From Planctomycetota bacterium (GTDB lineage: Bacteria; Planctomycetota; Phycisphaerae; WQYP01): DNA of 38,480 nt. Each line of letters starts with the position of its first letter. The stretch's first letter is position 1. Below are positions 37,282-38,480 of the stretch, one piece after another. The notes beneath the pieces were generated by a model that saw only the letters and a program-made list of their open reading frames with translations, was not told the DNA's origin and did not search any database. The stretch covers positions 1-38,480 of the forward strand of contig JAKAEZ010000022.1 of assembly GCA_021819825.1 (NCBI GenBank), in the 5' to 3' direction. Position numbers and translations under genes: made by a program.

Positions 37282-38274
37282 TTACTGGGTGGCGGGGGGG
37301 CTGGATTTTGGTCCGGCGAGCAATTTTGCCACGGGCATCGACCATTGAATGTGAATGGATTTGCCGATGGCCCCGACGTTTAATCGGTCCGCGATACCGG
37401 CGATAAATTGTTGCCGTGGATTGGCATGGGCATTCGTGGCACCAAGGTCCATTGCCGCCTGCCAGCCCTGAGCGATTTGAACAGTCTGGGCCGCGGTATC
37501 CGGACTTTTCATGTTAACACGCGCGGAAACGGTGAGGCGGCCCTTGGTTATCCAGGCCGCCAGCCAGCCGCGGGTGACTGATTTCATCCAGCTTGGTCCA
37601 TGCCGTGGGCCTCGACCCTTGGGCAGGTTTGCCATATCGGTATCTGCCAAAAACAAGATGCCACCGGGATGCGCGCCGTTCAATAAGGGGTTGCCGGCCG
37701 CCATGCCGGCTGAGGTGCCGGCAAGAACCCGCAATTCATGCCGCAGCGATGATAGCGAGCGGGACGCCACAAAGGTGTCAGCGGTCGGCGATGCTTCATA
37801 AAATGTGTGGCTCTTTTTATCCACAATTTTATCTATGCCGTCAGTTAACTTCGTTACGGTAATGGCCGCGTGTTGCGTTTGGAACCATTTTTCAAGGTGC
37901 CTTTGATCGCTGGTCGCATGAATCACCACCACGCCATGATTGGGTCCGACGTTTCTTCCCACCAGCAGCACATCATGAAAATCCTGGGGAAATTTCAGGC
38001 CCATGGCTTTCAGGCTGGCAAGCCCTTTTCGGGCTTGCGGGTGCCTGTGCAGAAAATTTTCCAACAATTTTCCCGCAGCGGGGCTTTTCATGGCCTGATC
38101 CATATTGAGATAGATAATCCATGTGGCCTTGGCGGGCACGGCGGAGGCGTTGAGTTCTACCGGAACCGGCGTCGCGGTAACGGCGGCGGCCGGTAAAGCC
38201 GAAGCGAAAGCTGGAGCAGAGGCTAAAACTGCCGTGAGAAGCAGGCCAAAGGCACTTGTTATCTTACGCACCAT
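37282..38274 (-). CDS. Secreted protein of unknown function
   Basis: This 330-residue protein has a clear Sec signal peptide, MVRKITSAFGLLLTAVLASAPAFASA. The mature part contains ATWIIYLNMDQAMKSPAAGKLLENFL and later DFHDVLLVGRNVGPNHGVVVIH, which reminds me of planctomycete exported proteins with DUF3352-like repeats, but I cannot name a family with confidence. ATG at 38274 is preferred to the TTG four codons earlier because GGAG is six bases away. It is the first gene of a minus-strand unit with the lipoprotein gene and ppk2. A TATACT box lies upstream on the minus strand (about 38300-38306) without a good -35. Confidence 0.6.
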   Translation of the reverse strand: MVRKITSAFGLLLTAVLASAPAFASALPAAAVTATPVPVELNASAVPAKATWIIYLNMDQAMKSPAAGKLLENFLHRHPQARKGLASLKAMGLKFPQDFHDVLLVGRNVGPNHGVVVIHATSDQRHLEKWFQTQHAAITVTKLTDGIDKIVDKKSHTFYEASPTADTFVASRSLSSLRHELRVLAGTSAGMAAGNPLLNGAHPGGILFLADTDMANLPKGRGPRHGPSWMKSVTRGWLAAWITKGRLTVSARVNMKSPDTAAQTVQIAQGWQAAMDLGATNAHANPRQQFIAGIADRLNVGAIGKSIHIQWSMPVAKLLAGPKSSPPATQ

Positions 38275-38480
38275 AAAATTCTCCAACTATTGATACAGGT
38301 AGTATAATCGATAACGCCCGGCGGTTACAGACGATTAGCTAGGGCGAGCCGGCTCAGCCGTGACGAATCACTTTTTCTTCGCACCTTAGGGCCGATCCAA
38401 TAGCCCGGCCCGCCTGCCGAAATGACAGGGCGACAGGAGGGCGGGGGATATTTGTTTATATTTTTTTCTCGCACCACTTG

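Overview
The window looks like a piece of a planctomycete chromosome, probably of the class Phycisphaerae. This rests on gene style: two chaperonins around one groES, a type II secretion / type IV pilus-like assembly operon with very large pseudopilins, and a mid-50s GC content by eye. It is an inference without rRNA or database support.

Layout: (1) 1-244, the end of a DUF2442-type gene carrying an in-frame TGA. (2) 408-3609, minus strand: gdhA, an MFS transporter and purN, joined by 4-base start/stop overlaps. (3) 4117-9770, plus strand: protein-folding block groEL1-groES-groEL2-dnaJ-grpE, without dnaK. (4) 9891-13331: FmdB-type zinc ribbon, YacG, PurM and a four-S1-domain RNA-binding protein. 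(5) 13445-31941: secretion/pilus machine made of a PilB-like ATPase, PilT, a second GspE with MshEN domains, a small four-helix-bundle (IVP/S23) gene, GspF, two GspG-like pseudopilins and GspH-, I-, J- and K-like proteins. No secretin, GspL/M or prepilin peptidase is in the window. (6) 32269-33801: comM. (7) 33892-38274, minus strand: secreted protein, DUF4139-like lipoprotein and a ppk2 gene broken by a 278-bp inverted-repeat element.

The most unusual feature is a system of short-period repeats, mostly heptamers (GTTACAG/GGGACAG, TTAGAAG, TAACTCC, AATGAGT, TGATCAA) mixed with small GC-rich hairpins. They concentrate in the secretion operon. Arrays usually come as an inverted pair: a left array just after the preceding gene and its reverse complement downstream. 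In front of all six pseudopilin genes the right-hand array lies inside the open reading frame, so each protein carries a 53-141-residue repeat-encoded leader before a normal prepilin processing site. One pair of four-heptamer arms exactly encloses the IVP gene. That architecture recalls the IVP-encoding intervening sequences of 23S rRNA, but here it lies between gspE and gspF.

The pair of ATPases, PilT, GspF and the pseudopilins should form one inner-membrane fibre-assembly machine. The repeat arrays sit where they could shape mRNA folding, processing or translation of that operon; this functional reading is a hypothesis.
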